From contig NZ_RCVZ01000008.1 of assembly GCF_003668575.1 (NCBI RefSeq), forward strand, positions 124,001 to 188,000: 64,000 nucleotides of DNA, in the 5' to 3' direction. The DNA comes from Falsibacillus albus. Its GTDB lineage: Bacteria; Bacillota; Bacilli; Bacillales; DSM-25281. How positions within the stretch are numbered: the stretch's first letter is position 1; every line of letters starts with the position of its first letter. Below the pieces are notes generated by a model, which was not told the DNA's origin, ran no database searches, and saw only the letters and a program-made list of their open reading frames with translations. The position numbers were made by a program, and so were the translations under genes. Positions 43,682-52,410 of this stretch are shown here, in pieces.

Positions 43682-44697
43682 ACATTCTGGCGAGGATCAT
43701 GAAAGGTAGGGAAGCATCGATTGTCATCCTCATCATTGCGTTTATCGCCATCGTCGGATCCATCAACAGCAAGTTTGTCGAAGGCAACAGCCTTCTTTTG
43801 CTTCTGAGCAGCAGCATTATCTTATTTATCCTGGCAATCGGTCAATCGTTCGTGCTTCTGACGGCTGAAATCGATGTCTCGGTCGGATCGACAATGGGAT
43901 TGTGTGCAGCGATTTGCGGCCTCCTTTTGACCGGCGGAATGTCCGTCTGGCCCGTTGTCCTGATTGTTCTGCTAGTCGGCGCAGCGGCAGGTTTGTTTAA
44001 TGGGTTCGGCGTTGCTTATTTAAAAATACCGGCGATTATTATGACCCTCGGGACGCTGGGGATTTTACGCGGGTTGATGATCATTACGACGGGCGGAAAA
44101 TGGATCGAGGATATCCCTAACTTTTTCAAAAAACTTTCGACCGAGTCCTTCCTTGGGCTGCCGATTCCAATATGGATTGGGCTGATCCTTGTGGCTGCGG
44201 CATATTTGATGCTCAGGCTGACGCGATTTGGGCGCTATTTTTATGCAGTCGGCGATAATGCCGATGGCGCCCGGCTGATTGGGATTCCAGTCGCGAAGGT
44301 GAAGATGATCGCATTTATGCTCTCGGGTATTTCAGCTTCGATTGCGGCGATGGTTTTCGTGATGAATATCGGTTTCATCCCGAATCAAACAGGAAACGGG
44401 ATGGAGCTCCAGGTCATTGCCGCGGCCGTTGTTGGCGGGGTGAGCTTGAATGGTGGACTCGGCACGGTTTGGGGCGCTGGGCTGGGGGCGATTTTTTTGA
44501 CGGCGATCAATAGCTCCCTCATATATTTGAAGATCCCTGCCTATTGGAATAATGCGATTTCGGGTCTTTTATTGCTGGTCATCGTCATCAGCAATTCTAA
44601 ATTCCAAGATTATTTGAGAAATGCTCCATTCAAGCGAACAGCTTTTGTGAAAGGGGGGATGGGAAAAGATGAAAAAGCAGATCAATCTTCTGCTTAG
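43678..44697 (+). CDS. lsrC: LsrC, AI-2 ABC importer permease
   Basis: 339 aa, RbsC-type permease with 8-10 membrane segments: LLTAEIDVSVGSTMGLCAAICG, LGTLGILRGLMII, the EAA-like GDNADGARLIGIPVAKVKMIAFMLSG loop and AVVGGVSLNGGLGTVWG. ATG overlaps the lsrA stop. Its last 29 bp overlap lsrD. Confidence 0.92.
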   Translation: MNILARIMKGREASIVILIIAFIAIVGSINSKFVEGNSLLLLLSSSIILFILAIGQSFVLLTAEIDVSVGSTMGLCAAICGLLLTGGMSVWPVVLIVLLVGAAAGLFNGFGVAYLKIPAIIMTLGTLGILRGLMIITTGGKWIEDIPNFFKKLSTESFLGLPIPIWIGLILVAAAYLMLRLTRFGRYFYAVGDNADGARLIGIPVAKVKMIAFMLSGISASIAAMVFVMNIGFIPNQTGNGMELQVIAAAVVGGVSLNGGLGTVWGAGLGAIFLTAINSSLIYLKIPAYWNNAISGLLLLVIVISNSKFQDYLRNAPFKRTAFVKGGMGKDEKADQSSA

Positions 44698-45661
44698 GTG
44701 GGAAATGGCTTTGGTTTTGTTTCTGATTGTTGAAATCATTTTTTTCAGTATGATGAATCCGCAATTCCTGAATGTCACAAATCTCATTTTCAGTATGAAT
44801 GACTATGTCTATATAGGCTTGGCTGCCATACCGATGACGTTTGTGATCATTACTGGCGGCATCGATGTCTCCGTTGGCTCTGTCATCGGGCTGACGTCGA
44901 TTTCAATCGGCGTTCTTTGGACAAATGGTATGGAGGTTTGGCTCGCGGTATTGATCGCCGTTGCCATCAGTGCATGTGCCGGGGCAGTCAATGGAGGGAT
45001 TATTGCATATAGCAATGTCCAGCCGCTCGTTGTCACGCTCGGTACGATGTTTCTTTTTTCCGGAATTGCCTTGGTCATTTCCGGTGGGAACAGCGCATCC
45101 GGTTATGAAGGGATCAGCGGTTTCCCCGATGCGTTTGTGCAGCTGGCGAATGGCCTCACCTTTGGCCTTCCGAATCCCCTCTATTTCTTGATATTTTTCT
45201 TGCTTCTGTTTGCGGTAATCTTGAGCCTCACACGTTACGGCAGGCAGGTGTTCCTGGTTGGGATCAATATGAAAGCAGCGGTCTACAGTGGGATCAGGGC
45301 AAAATTCATTTTGATTTGGGCTTACGTACTGGCTGGTGTGGGAGGTGGTATCAGCGGTGTCATCCTGACCTCCTACTTCAGTTCTGCCCGCGCGGATTTA
45401 GGGGCTGAAGCGGTCCTTCCGGTCATCACTGCCGTCGTGCTTGGCGGGACCAGCATCACTGGAGGAAAAGGAACGGTTCTAGGAACTGGCATTGCCAGCG
45501 TCGTGATCGGCATGATGCAATACGGTCTGCAAATGATGAGCATGACCAGCCAGGAAACAAGCGTTGTCGTCGGTTTTATCCTGATCATTGCGGTTCTGCT
45601 TCGGTTAGCGAAGTGGAATAATATTCGGTCATTCGTTAAATTTCGATCTCATGCTGAATGA
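44669..45661 (+). CDS. lsrD: LsrD, AI-2 ABC importer permease
   Basis: 330 aa, RbsC-type permease paired with LsrC: FVIITGGIDVSVGSVIGLTSI, TLGTMFLFSGIALVI, MKAAVYSGIRAKFILIWAYVLAG, VLGGTSITGGKGTVLGTG. Starts inside the end of lsrC with AAAGGGGGG upstream, pointing to coupled translation. Confidence 0.92.
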   Translation: MKKQINLLLRWEMALVLFLIVEIIFFSMMNPQFLNVTNLIFSMNDYVYIGLAAIPMTFVIITGGIDVSVGSVIGLTSISIGVLWTNGMEVWLAVLIAVAISACAGAVNGGIIAYSNVQPLVVTLGTMFLFSGIALVISGGNSASGYEGISGFPDAFVQLANGLTFGLPNPLYFLIFFLLLFAVILSLTRYGRQVFLVGINMKAAVYSGIRAKFILIWAYVLAGVGGGISGVILTSYFSSARADLGAEAVLPVITAVVLGGTSITGGKGTVLGTGIASVVIGMMQYGLQMMSMTSQETSVVVGFILIIAVLLRLAKWNNIRSFVKFRSHAE

Positions 45662-45728
45662 TTTTTTGGAAATAAGAGCGTCAAAATATTAGGCAGACAT
45701 GAAACAACAAAAAGGGGAGTGTAGACGT

Positions 45729-46790
45729 ATGAGAAAATCGGCTATGATAAAGCTGTTTGTCCTTATCGTATCGGCATTCTTGGTGCTTTCTGCGTGCAGC
45801 AGCGGGGAAAAGGGGTCAGGGGAGAAAGGAAGCAATAAGAAAGACGTCAAATTGGCGTTCATTCCGAAATTGACGGGAGTCGGATTCTTCACGTCAGGGG
45901 GTGAAGGCGCAAAGGAAATGGGGAAAAAGCTTGGGGTTGAGTTGACGTATGATGGGCCGTCCGAAGCTTCTGTCGCAGGACAGGTGAAATACATCAACAA
46001 CTTCGTCAACCAAGGCTATAAGGCAATCATGATTTCATCTACCTCGGTCGACGGACTGAATCAAGCGCTGGACCGTGCGAAACAGCGCGGCGTCAAGGTG
46101 TTGACGTGGGATTCTGATGTGAATCCAGAGCACCGCTCCTTTTATATCGACCAGGGGACGCCTGAACAGCTGGGCGGCATGCTCGTCGATATGACCGCTG
46201 ATCAGATTCCGGATCAAGCAAAAGTCGCGTTCTTCTACTCAAGTCCAACCGTCACCGATCAAAACCAATGGGTAAAAGCGGCAAAGGCGAAAATTCAAGC
46301 CGAGCATCCTGGCTGGGAAATCGTAACGACGCAATATGGTGAGAACGATGCGCAAAAATCGTTGACGGTCGGTCAAAATATATTGAAAACATATCCAGAT
46401 ATCAACGCCGTCATCTGCCCGGATGCCACAGCATTACCGGCCATGGCCCAAGCGGCTGAGAACCTGAATATGAATGGAAAGGTAGCGATTACCGGATTCT
46501 CCACGCCGAATGTCATGAGGGATTTCGTGAAACGCGGCACCGTTAAGCAATTCGGTCTCTGGGATGTAAAAAAACAAGGCGCACTTGCTGCCTATGTCGC
46601 CTATCAAATGACGGTGGAAGGAAAGGATCTGAAAGTCGGCGATGAGTTCGATGTTCCGGATATCGGGCATGTCAAAATCGAGCCGAATACGATTCAAGGC
46701 TATGACTACACCGATCCGCACAGCGGCATCATTCTGCTGCCGGAACGAGTGGTGTTCACGAAAGATAATATCGATGATTATGATTTTTAA
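45729..46790 (+). CDS. lsrB: LsrB, AI-2-binding lipoprotein
   Basis: 353 aa. Lipobox VLSAC (Cys 23), then a ribose-binding-type fold. The six residues known to bind AI-2 in Salmonella LsrB (K35, D116, D166, Q167, P220, A222) have matches here: Lys 47 (IPKLTG), Asp 128/130 (TWDSD), Asp 177-Gln 178 (TDQNQW), Pro 231 and Ala 233 (CPDATAL). It should therefore bind AI-2. ATG follows AAAAGGGGAG. Last gene of lsrACDB. Confidence 0.94.
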   Translation: MRKSAMIKLFVLIVSAFLVLSACSSGEKGSGEKGSNKKDVKLAFIPKLTGVGFFTSGGEGAKEMGKKLGVELTYDGPSEASVAGQVKYINNFVNQGYKAIMISSTSVDGLNQALDRAKQRGVKVLTWDSDVNPEHRSFYIDQGTPEQLGGMLVDMTADQIPDQAKVAFFYSSPTVTDQNQWVKAAKAKIQAEHPGWEIVTTQYGENDAQKSLTVGQNILKTYPDINAVICPDATALPAMAQAAENLNMNGKVAITGFSTPNVMRDFVKRGTVKQFGLWDVKKQGALAAYVAYQMTVEGKDLKVGDEFDVPDIGHVKIEPNTIQGYDYTDPHSGIILLPERVVFTKDNIDDYDF

Positions 46791-46817
46791 AAGTTAGAAT
46801 TAAGTTTGATGGAGGAA

Positions 46818-46848
46818 AAGCTGCCTTATAGGGCGGTTTTTCTTTTTG
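46818..46848 (+). terminator. Weak terminator after lsrB
   Basis: Short stem CTGCC / GGCGG with loop TTATAG followed by TTTTTCTTTTT, 30 bp after the stop. Confidence 0.5.
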
Positions 46849-46898
46849 TTTGGCTGTTTTATAATGATTGTTTTTAAAACAGTTAAATGCATCATAGG

Positions 46899-46984
46899 GT
46901 GGTGTTGGAAAGGAATGTGAGGGACTCCGGAGGGCTCAAAACCTGCCTCTCGGAAAGTGAGCATCCTTCTGCGGAAAACAACAA
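46899..46984. repeat. Shortened copy of a ubiquitous Bacillaceae element
   Basis: GGGACTCCGGAGGG, CTCGGAAAGTGAGCATCCTT and CTGCGGAAAACAACA, in this order, are hallmarks of a dispersed element common in Bacillus-like genomes. This copy is shorter than usual and probably internally deleted. Confidence 0.5.
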
Positions 46985-47130
46985 TGCTCATTCCTTAATA
47001 ATAGAAGCAAACTGTACGAAATGGACCTTGTGTTTAGAGAGTGTTTGGGAAATGGGATCAAATTAAAAAGAAGGCTGAAAGCAGCCCAAAGTAGTGGGAA
47101 GAAGACATGAATCGACAATAATGATCATTC

Positions 47131-47144
47131 ATCAAACGTTTGAT
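47131..47144. repeat. ATCAAACGTTTGAT palindrome
   Basis: Perfect 14-bp palindrome between lsrB and the broken DUF5658 gene, which converge. Confidence 0.7.
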
Positions 47145-47293
47145 TAAAATGATGTAGATAGTTGATGTAAATGAAATTTTTAGAAAAGGGAAGTGAAAAG
47201 TTTGTCGAAGGTAGGCGTGGTTATGGAAGGCTGCCTGTTGGTTTTAAAGAGCGTTGGACCATCTGGATTAGGGACCTAAGTTCGATTTTGCTA

Positions 47294-47500
47294 TTAATCT
47301 TGAGATATGACATGAGCCAGCCAGGCAAAATGTTCGATCATGACAAATACATAAAGAAATAAGCTAAAAATGGTAAGACACGGATATATGGTTTTGCCTG
47401 CAGCTTTGTCACAAGAGCAAGTAAGAGGATGGGAAGTGCTATTTTAATGAAATAGAAACTTGTGATGCTTGAGTTGTAAAGAACATACATGAGGGGGGGG
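47294..47500 (-). pseudogene. Broken DUF5658 gene
   Basis: Reverse-strand remnant of the gene intact at 52411-52746. The part LYNSSITSFYFIKIALPILLLALVTKLQAKPYIRV can be read, then a one-base loss shifts the frame before the end. The N-terminal half is deleted at a run of eight G (47493-47500). Not expected to be functional. Confidence 0.82.
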
Positions 47501-48060
47501 TTCGTGGATATAGTTTGTTTTTAATTTTGTTCTTAATAAAGAATAATTCGTTATTCTATATGATGTACCCTCTTTTTATAAAAATCACTTTATATTATTC
47601 ATTTTGGTCAAATGGGTTCTGAGGTAAACGTGATGGGGAAGAGAAAGGGTGAGCACCATCTATTATCCACCATAGCGATTTAAAATTGGATTGAACGAGA
47701 AACACTCTGGTGTCTTCAATCTCAATAAATGAGTTTCTATAAAACTCCTAGTATGAATTTTTTGTACAAAAGGGCGGGATGTAAAAATTTTGTATTATGT
47801 TATTATGAAAATACGGTTGGTTAATTTGGAATAGGATGGGTTTATTAATATATTATGTATTAAAGTGGAAAAATTAGGAGTCTTTTAATCCACGGTGTAT
47901 CTATTATTCTTAAAGTTATATCTTTTACAGAAAATCGTACTATTCATCATGTAATCAAGGTTTAGATAACTCATACGCTATAATAATACAAAAACATACA
48001 AATAATTACAATGATACCCTTAAATGGTAATAAAATACTATTCAGGAAGAGGGATGCTTA
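47501..48060. other. AT-rich intergenic region before the DUF2712 gene
   Basis: The first 170 bp belong to the segmental duplication and end with a decayed left arm of the dispersed palindrome (47650-47668). The rest is AT-rich. A perfect TATAAT is at 47979-47984 without a convincing -35, 77 bp before the gene. No coding region is credible. Confidence 0.6.
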
Positions 48061-48486
48061 ATGAGTACTTTTAGGAAAAAAATGGGTAAAATCGGAGTGA
48101 CGGCAGTCATGGGGTTAGGGATTTTAGCGACTGCAAACTTTGCGCATGCGTCTAACGACAATGTACCATACAGTTTTACCCTAAAACCAAATTATGCAAA
48201 CAGTTATACCACTTCAAGGTATCGTCAAACGAGTAATACGAGCAACAAATTTAAAGTGAATTTAGCTTATTCTTCTGAAGGCTCTGGCACATATGCGACT
48301 TTCTGGTTGGATAAGAGTGGGACTAGGGTCTCTGATGTTCATGATGTGAAGCAAGGATCAGGCAATCATTACTATACACCGTTCAGCACGGCAAATCAGT
48401 CATATGTAAGGCTAGGGGCAGAAAACAATAATTATTCCGCCAGCAGCTACTCAGTAAGCGGTTATTGGGACGAGGAAATCAATTAA
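48061..48486 (+). CDS. Secreted DUF2712-like protein
   Basis: 141 aa with a clear signal peptide (KKMGKIGVTAVMGLGILATANFAHA, cleavage after about residue 30). The mature part (about 111 aa) is rich in Ser, Tyr, Asn and Thr, has no Cys, and is probably all-beta: VPYSFTLKPNYANSYTTSRYR, NVKQGSG-like turns and SVSGYWDEE at the end. It fits DUF2712, whose members often stand beside ABC genes; function not established. AGGAAGAGGG ribosome site; own terminator. Possibly the exported effector or a sensor for the ABC cassette that follows. Confidence 0.75.
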   Translation: MSTFRKKMGKIGVTAVMGLGILATANFAHASNDNVPYSFTLKPNYANSYTTSRYRQTSNTSNKFKVNLAYSSEGSGTYATFWLDKSGTRVSDVHDVKQGSGNHYYTPFSTANQSYVRLGAENNNYSASSYSVSGYWDEEIN

Positions 48487-48491
48487 TTTAG

Positions 48492-48535
48492 AAGAAACAA
48501 AAGTGATATGCATTTATCACTTTTGTTTCTTTTCT
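48492..48535 (+). terminator. Strong rho-independent terminator
   Basis: 15-bp stem GAAACAAAAGTGATA / TATCACTTTTGTTTC with a 6-base loop and a TTTTCT tail. It partly separates the secreted protein from the ABC genes. Confidence 0.9.
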
Positions 48536-48575
48536 CTTGACCGTAGGACATAAATCATAGATTGGGAGACATGTT

Positions 48576-49346
48576 ATGTTTAAAAGCCATATTATCAGAA
48601 TTTCCAAAAATAGAATAAGCATGCTTGCTTTTTTGCTTATCCTGTTCATTCCATTTATTGAAATTATTCAATTACTTACATATCAACAGAACTCTGCTGA
48701 GGTCTATCACCCCGCTTTTGCTTTCTTTTTATCAGGGTCCAGTATCGGCCATGCGCCTCAAATTTTATTATTCTGGTTTTTGCCTATTTTCTTATTGCTT
48801 TTGGGTGCAGATGATGCAATTCAAGATCGGCAAACAGGTTATAGGAATATTCTCATCAGCAAGGTAGGAAGGAAGAGGTACTTTTCCGAAAAACTTACTA
48901 CTTCTTTTATTTTATCAGCTGGTGCGATGGGTGCTTCTCTCCTCTTGAATTTTCTTTTAACAGCCATTATTTTTGCGGGTGGAACATTTTCAAAAGGGCT
49001 GTTGGATATCAATGACAGCGGCAATACCCTTTTTGAACTGAGCATTGGCCATCCATATGCGGCCATCGCTTGTTTTGCTGTCTTAGTCTGTATCATTGCA
49101 GGCCTTATTGGGATGGTGGGGGCAAGTGCCAGCCTGTTTTTCGGCGATAAAAAATATGCTTATACAGCTGCCTTCTTTATATGGTTCCTATTAGTTCTGA
49201 AAAAGAATTCAATCATGTTTCTCTTCCAACCATTCGCAGAGTATGGTTTTCATGTACTGATTCCAATCCTCATGTTAGCAGTTTTCGTCTTCGTTACAAT
49301 TCCTTTATTAGTCTATGTGTACGGAGTAAAGTTCAATGAAGATTAA
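48576..49346 (+). CDS. Membrane protein 1 of the ABC cassette
   Basis: 256 aa with about six transmembrane segments. The layout (short cytosolic start MFKSHIIRISKNRISML, then TM1, and a DAIQDRQTGYRNILISKVGRKRYFSEK cytosolic loop) resembles ABC-2-type permeases of bacteriocin or antibiotic exporters. No named family is evident. Overlaps the next gene by 11 bp. Expected to work with the ATPase at 50809. Confidence 0.72.
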   Translation: MFKSHIIRISKNRISMLAFLLILFIPFIEIIQLLTYQQNSAEVYHPAFAFFLSGSSIGHAPQILLFWFLPIFLLLLGADDAIQDRQTGYRNILISKVGRKRYFSEKLTTSFILSAGAMGASLLLNFLLTAIIFAGGTFSKGLLDINDSGNTLFELSIGHPYAAIACFAVLVCIIAGLIGMVGASASLFFGDKKYAYTAAFFIWFLLVLKKNSIMFLFQPFAEYGFHVLIPILMLAVFVFVTIPLLVYVYGVKFNED

Positions 49347-50067
49347 ACGATTGTGCTTACTAATAGGTATGCTTGCCTTCTTTACGATTGTATGGGTTGT
49401 GCAAAGCTCAAATGCTTTAAGTGTCAACTTCATTAAGGTCACACATTTACCGCAAGACCAAATAGTTCTTCTGCTTAATAATAGTGCCTTTGGTTATAGT
49501 TCGATTCAAGCATATACATTGTTTTATGCTATTCCTTTTCTGATTTTGTTCAATCACTTTTTTCTGCCCAACCAAATTGAAAAAATCATTCGGGGACAAT
49601 CCAGGGCACTCCTATACAGACAGAGGGCAATTCGGGTTTTGTTCATTTCTTTTATATTTTCAATGGCTCATACGATAGTGAATCTCGCTTTGATGCCAGT
49701 CTACATAGAATACACTGTCTTGAATGAATTAAGCTTTCCGATGATAGCTGTCCTGAATACATTCGGCCTGTTTTTCTTTTATTCATTTATCGGCCTGATC
49801 TACGGAGTTGTGGAGGATGTTGTAAAATCAAGTGTTTTTTCACTGTTTGTGGTGATGCTGCTTATTGGCAGTTTATATTTCATTGATAAGCTGGGGCTTA
49901 ATCAAGCTTGGGGCCCTCTAAAAGATTTAGTTATCTACACGAAATACCTTGAGCATGAGTGGACCCTGGGAAATGTTTTTTATACATATATGAGACAAGT
50001 AATGATGGTCATTTTCATGTTCATGATTGGATCGGCAGTTTATCAAAGAAAGGATTTCATTTCATGA
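49336..50067 (+). CDS. Membrane protein 2 of the ABC cassette
   Basis: 243 aa, about six transmembrane segments: KRLCLLIGMLAFFTIVWVV at the start, then LFYAIPFLILFNHFF, and a basic loop QIEKIIRGQSRALLYRQRAIR. Family not recognised. Starts inside gene 1 and overlaps gene 3 by 4 bp, so the three membrane proteins are translationally coupled. Confidence 0.72.
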   Translation: MKIKRLCLLIGMLAFFTIVWVVQSSNALSVNFIKVTHLPQDQIVLLLNNSAFGYSSIQAYTLFYAIPFLILFNHFFLPNQIEKIIRGQSRALLYRQRAIRVLFISFIFSMAHTIVNLALMPVYIEYTVLNELSFPMIAVLNTFGLFFFYSFIGLIYGVVEDVVKSSVFSLFVVMLLIGSLYFIDKLGLNQAWGPLKDLVIYTKYLEHEWTLGNVFYTYMRQVMMVIFMFMIGSAVYQRKDFIS

Positions 50068-50789
50068 TTCGCAGAAAAGGTATGTTTATATTGGTCCTTT
50101 TAGTTATGGTGATGCAGGCTTTCTTGATAAATAAATTCAATTTGCTGCACACAAGACTTCCGGTCTTAGATGGAGTGCCAGTGGTGCCTTCCGCTGGAAT
50201 GGAATACAGGTATTTATTGAATTGGTACTTGCCTGTCATAGGGATAAGTTTTTACTTCTCAGGTTATTTAAGTCAAATGATGACGGTGTATGGAACCCCT
50301 TTTTTTATTCGTAATTATAGTAAGTTTCGATGGGTGCTCAAGCAATACTATTCGATCGCTCTTTCGCTGCTGCTGTTTGTTGTCATTCAGATGTTGATTG
50401 GGCTGGTTTGGGAGCACTCTGCTGGGATTCAGTGGATGTCCGCCTTAAAGATGACTTTCATCTATTATTTAACATTGCTTGTCCTCATCAGTTTCCAAAC
50501 CTTTTTGGACCTGTTTGTTCAATCAGAACTATCCGTAGTGCTGGTTAACTTATACTTGGTATTCTCTGTTTTAGGTTTTAGATGGTTATCTTCATTGGAT
50601 GAATCTATTAATCTTACTTATTTGCTTATACCGAATTATGGAATGGGATTTAAAAATGGGTTGTCAAAAGTAACTGAATTCCAGACGGACTACATTCCTT
50701 TTCTAAACGGATCATACGTGTTAATACTCATTTTGATTCTAGTCATTCTTGGATCAGTCATGAAAATCAATAAAAAAGAATTAATATAA
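50064..50789 (+). CDS. Membrane protein 3 of the ABC cassette
   Basis: 241 aa, about six transmembrane segments: RKGMFILVLLVMVMQAFLI, SGYLSQMMTVYGTPFFIRNYSKFRWVLKQYY cytosolic loop (similar in place to the loops of proteins 1 and 2). ATG at 50064 overlaps the previous stop and has AAAGGA upstream; a longer frame to 49959 would sit inside gene 2. Family not recognised. Confidence 0.72.
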   Translation: MIRRKGMFILVLLVMVMQAFLINKFNLLHTRLPVLDGVPVVPSAGMEYRYLLNWYLPVIGISFYFSGYLSQMMTVYGTPFFIRNYSKFRWVLKQYYSIALSLLLFVVIQMLIGLVWEHSAGIQWMSALKMTFIYYLTLLVLISFQTFLDLFVQSELSVVLVNLYLVFSVLGFRWLSSLDESINLTYLLIPNYGMGFKNGLSKVTEFQTDYIPFLNGSYVLILILILVILGSVMKINKKELI

Positions 50790-50808
50790 AACAATGAGGT
50801 GGTTTTTG

Positions 50809-51438
50809 ATGATAAAGGTTTTGAATGTAAGCAAAAAAATAAAACAAGCCTATGTATTGAAGAACATATCCTATGAGTTTAAGAAGGGTCATATTTATGG
50901 GTTGTTTGGAAGGAATGGGTCCGGAAAAACAATGTTACTGCGTGCTATCGGAGGATTGATTGTTCCGACCGAAGGGGAAGTCAGCATTGATGACAAGATA
51001 CTGCATAAAGAAATTTCCTTTCCACCGAGTGTTGGTGTAATCATTGAAAATATGCAGTTATTGCCGCAATACGATGGGATGACTAACCTTGAGATATTAT
51101 CAAAGATTAAGAATGTCGCTTCAAAAACCGATATGGAGGAAGCGTTGATAAGGGTTGGCCTGGATCCGCATTCTAAGTTAAAAGTTAAAAAATTCTCCCT
51201 AGGGATGAGGCAGAGGCTCAATATAGCTCAGGCCATATTTGAAAAGCCTGATGTCTTATTATTGGATGAACCAACCAATGCCATCGATGATACAGGTGTG
51301 GAGATGATACATGATCTTTTACTGGAGGAGAAAGAGAGAGGGGCGGTCATCATTGTTACCAGTCACCATAAAGACGAAATCGCGCCATTATGCGACGACA
51401 CTTTAAAAATGAGTGATGGAGTTTTAATAAATGACTAA
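50809..51438 (+). CDS. ABC transporter ATPase
   Basis: 209 aa. Walker A GRNGSGKT, signature LGMRQRLNIAQ (LSGGQ replaced by SLGM, as in bacteriocin and drug exporters), Walker B VLLLDEPTNAID and switch His in TSHHKDE. Small, single-domain. ATG after GAGGTGG. Serves the three membrane proteins upstream; overlaps the next gene by 8 bp. Confidence 0.9.
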   Translation: MIKVLNVSKKIKQAYVLKNISYEFKKGHIYGLFGRNGSGKTMLLRAIGGLIVPTEGEVSIDDKILHKEISFPPSVGVIIENMQLLPQYDGMTNLEILSKIKNVASKTDMEEALIRVGLDPHSKLKVKKFSLGMRQRLNIAQAIFEKPDVLLLDEPTNAIDDTGVEMIHDLLLEEKERGAVIIVTSHHKDEIAPLCDDTLKMSDGVLIND

Positions 51439-52069
51439 GGGGAAAAAAGCCATATTTCTCATCATTGCAGCTGCTGGGCTGGTATCCATTATAATGTCGG
51501 TTTATCCAATCCTCATGTCTTTTTTCAATGGGGGAGCGACCTTCGTGGATGAAGCATCTAACATAACGATTGGGCCAGATAAATACATAATAGGAAAAGA
51601 TATTGATCCTGGGGTTTATGATGTAGATGTGCTCGAAGGGCGTTTGACATTTATGCAGCGTCAATTGTCAAAACAGGATAAGGTCCTAGGTCTTAGACTA
51701 AATAAAGGAGAGCATGTGGATGTGAATGGCAAAGGAAAAATAAAGCTCTCTCCTGCTGGATTCAAACAGGTTTCCATGGGAGAAGATGGAAAATATGATT
51801 TTCCGCATTCAGGATTTTATCAAGTCGGCAAACAAATTCCTGAAGGGGAATACGTCATCTTCTTCACCGATACTGGGCAAGAGAAGAATAAGGATAATGA
51901 AAAGCCATTTGTGCAAGTACTGTCCCCAAAGGGAAAAATTCTTCAATCCTACAACCTAAAAGGAAGCGGCACAACGACTGTTGCCTTAAAAAAAGGACAA
52001 ACATTAGAGATCGAAAAGTTTCTCTTTCATGAATCAACTAACATGATCGTTAGCTTAAAAAAGAAATAG
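51431..52069 (+). CDS. Membrane-anchored protein with two beta repeats
   Basis: 212 aa. One N-terminal transmembrane helix (AIFLIIAAAGLVSIIMSVYPI, about 7-29), rest outside. Two related beta domains: YIIGKDIDPGVYDV (about 54-67) and YQVGKQIPEGEYVI (about 133-146), a motif found in many Gram-positive surface proteins of unknown role. Last gene of the ABC cassette. Could be an immunity or sensor component; no direct evidence. Confidence 0.75.
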   Translation: MTKGKKAIFLIIAAAGLVSIIMSVYPILMSFFNGGATFVDEASNITIGPDKYIIGKDIDPGVYDVDVLEGRLTFMQRQLSKQDKVLGLRLNKGEHVDVNGKGKIKLSPAGFKQVSMGEDGKYDFPHSGFYQVGKQIPEGEYVIFFTDTGQEKNKDNEKPFVQVLSPKGKILQSYNLKGSGTTTVALKKGQTLEIEKFLFHESTNMIVSLKKK

Positions 52070-52082
52070 TAATGAAGTATGA

Positions 52083-52125
52083 AAGGGTGACAGGCACCAT
52101 CCATTGGATGGTGCCTGTCACCCTT
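52083..52125. repeat. Dispersed palindrome, complete copy, probable terminator
   Basis: Perfect 21-bp arms directly abutting (CCATCCATTGGATGG centre, almost no loop), followed by a short T tail. Lies 14 bp after the ABC cassette. Confidence 0.88.
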
Positions 52126-52245
52126 CTACTAGGAATGGCTGAAAAAAGGTTGGATTTTTAACGGATGAAAAGGGATGAAGAAAACTTAAAATCAGTAAAC
52201 CAGCTGGAATCCCCCTTAAGCAACATATGTCGACGAAACTAATTG

Positions 52246-52265
52246 TTCATCAAACGTTTGATGAA
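52246..52265. repeat. Perfect 20-bp palindrome around ATCAAACGTTTGAT
   Basis: TTCATCAAAC followed by GTTTGATGAA, between convergent genes. Confidence 0.8.
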
Positions 52266-52410
52266 AATGATTTTGAGAGTTGATGTAAATGAGATTTTTT
52301 GAAAAGTTTAAAGAAAAGTATGTCGAATGGAGGCACGAATTCGAATGGCTTCCAGTTGGTTTAGAAAGAGAGGTAAAACCTTCGGATACGAAACCTAGGT
52401 TCGATTTTGT

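Larger units (their letters stand above)
47124..47668. repeat. Left copy of a degenerate segmental duplication
   Basis: Matches 52240-52935 in order over most of its length: the ATCAAACGTTTGAT palindrome, GTTGATGTAAATGA, CAGATATGACATGAGCCAGC-like text, the DUF5658 gene body, GTTCTTAATAAAGAA and the start of a dispersed palindrome. About 130 bp of the DUF5658 5' half are missing here. Confidence 0.82.

Noticed and set aside
47171-47362. 63-codon + strand frame with a relative at 52289-52435
   Set aside because: No ribosome site in either copy, and the shared part is explained by the segmental duplication. Ends differ and overlap the DUF5658 gene on the other strand.
48572-48590. ACATGTTATG upstream of the ABC cassette as a fourth copy of the 21-bp operator
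   Set aside because: Only half of one arm matches, and no promoter has the right spacing.
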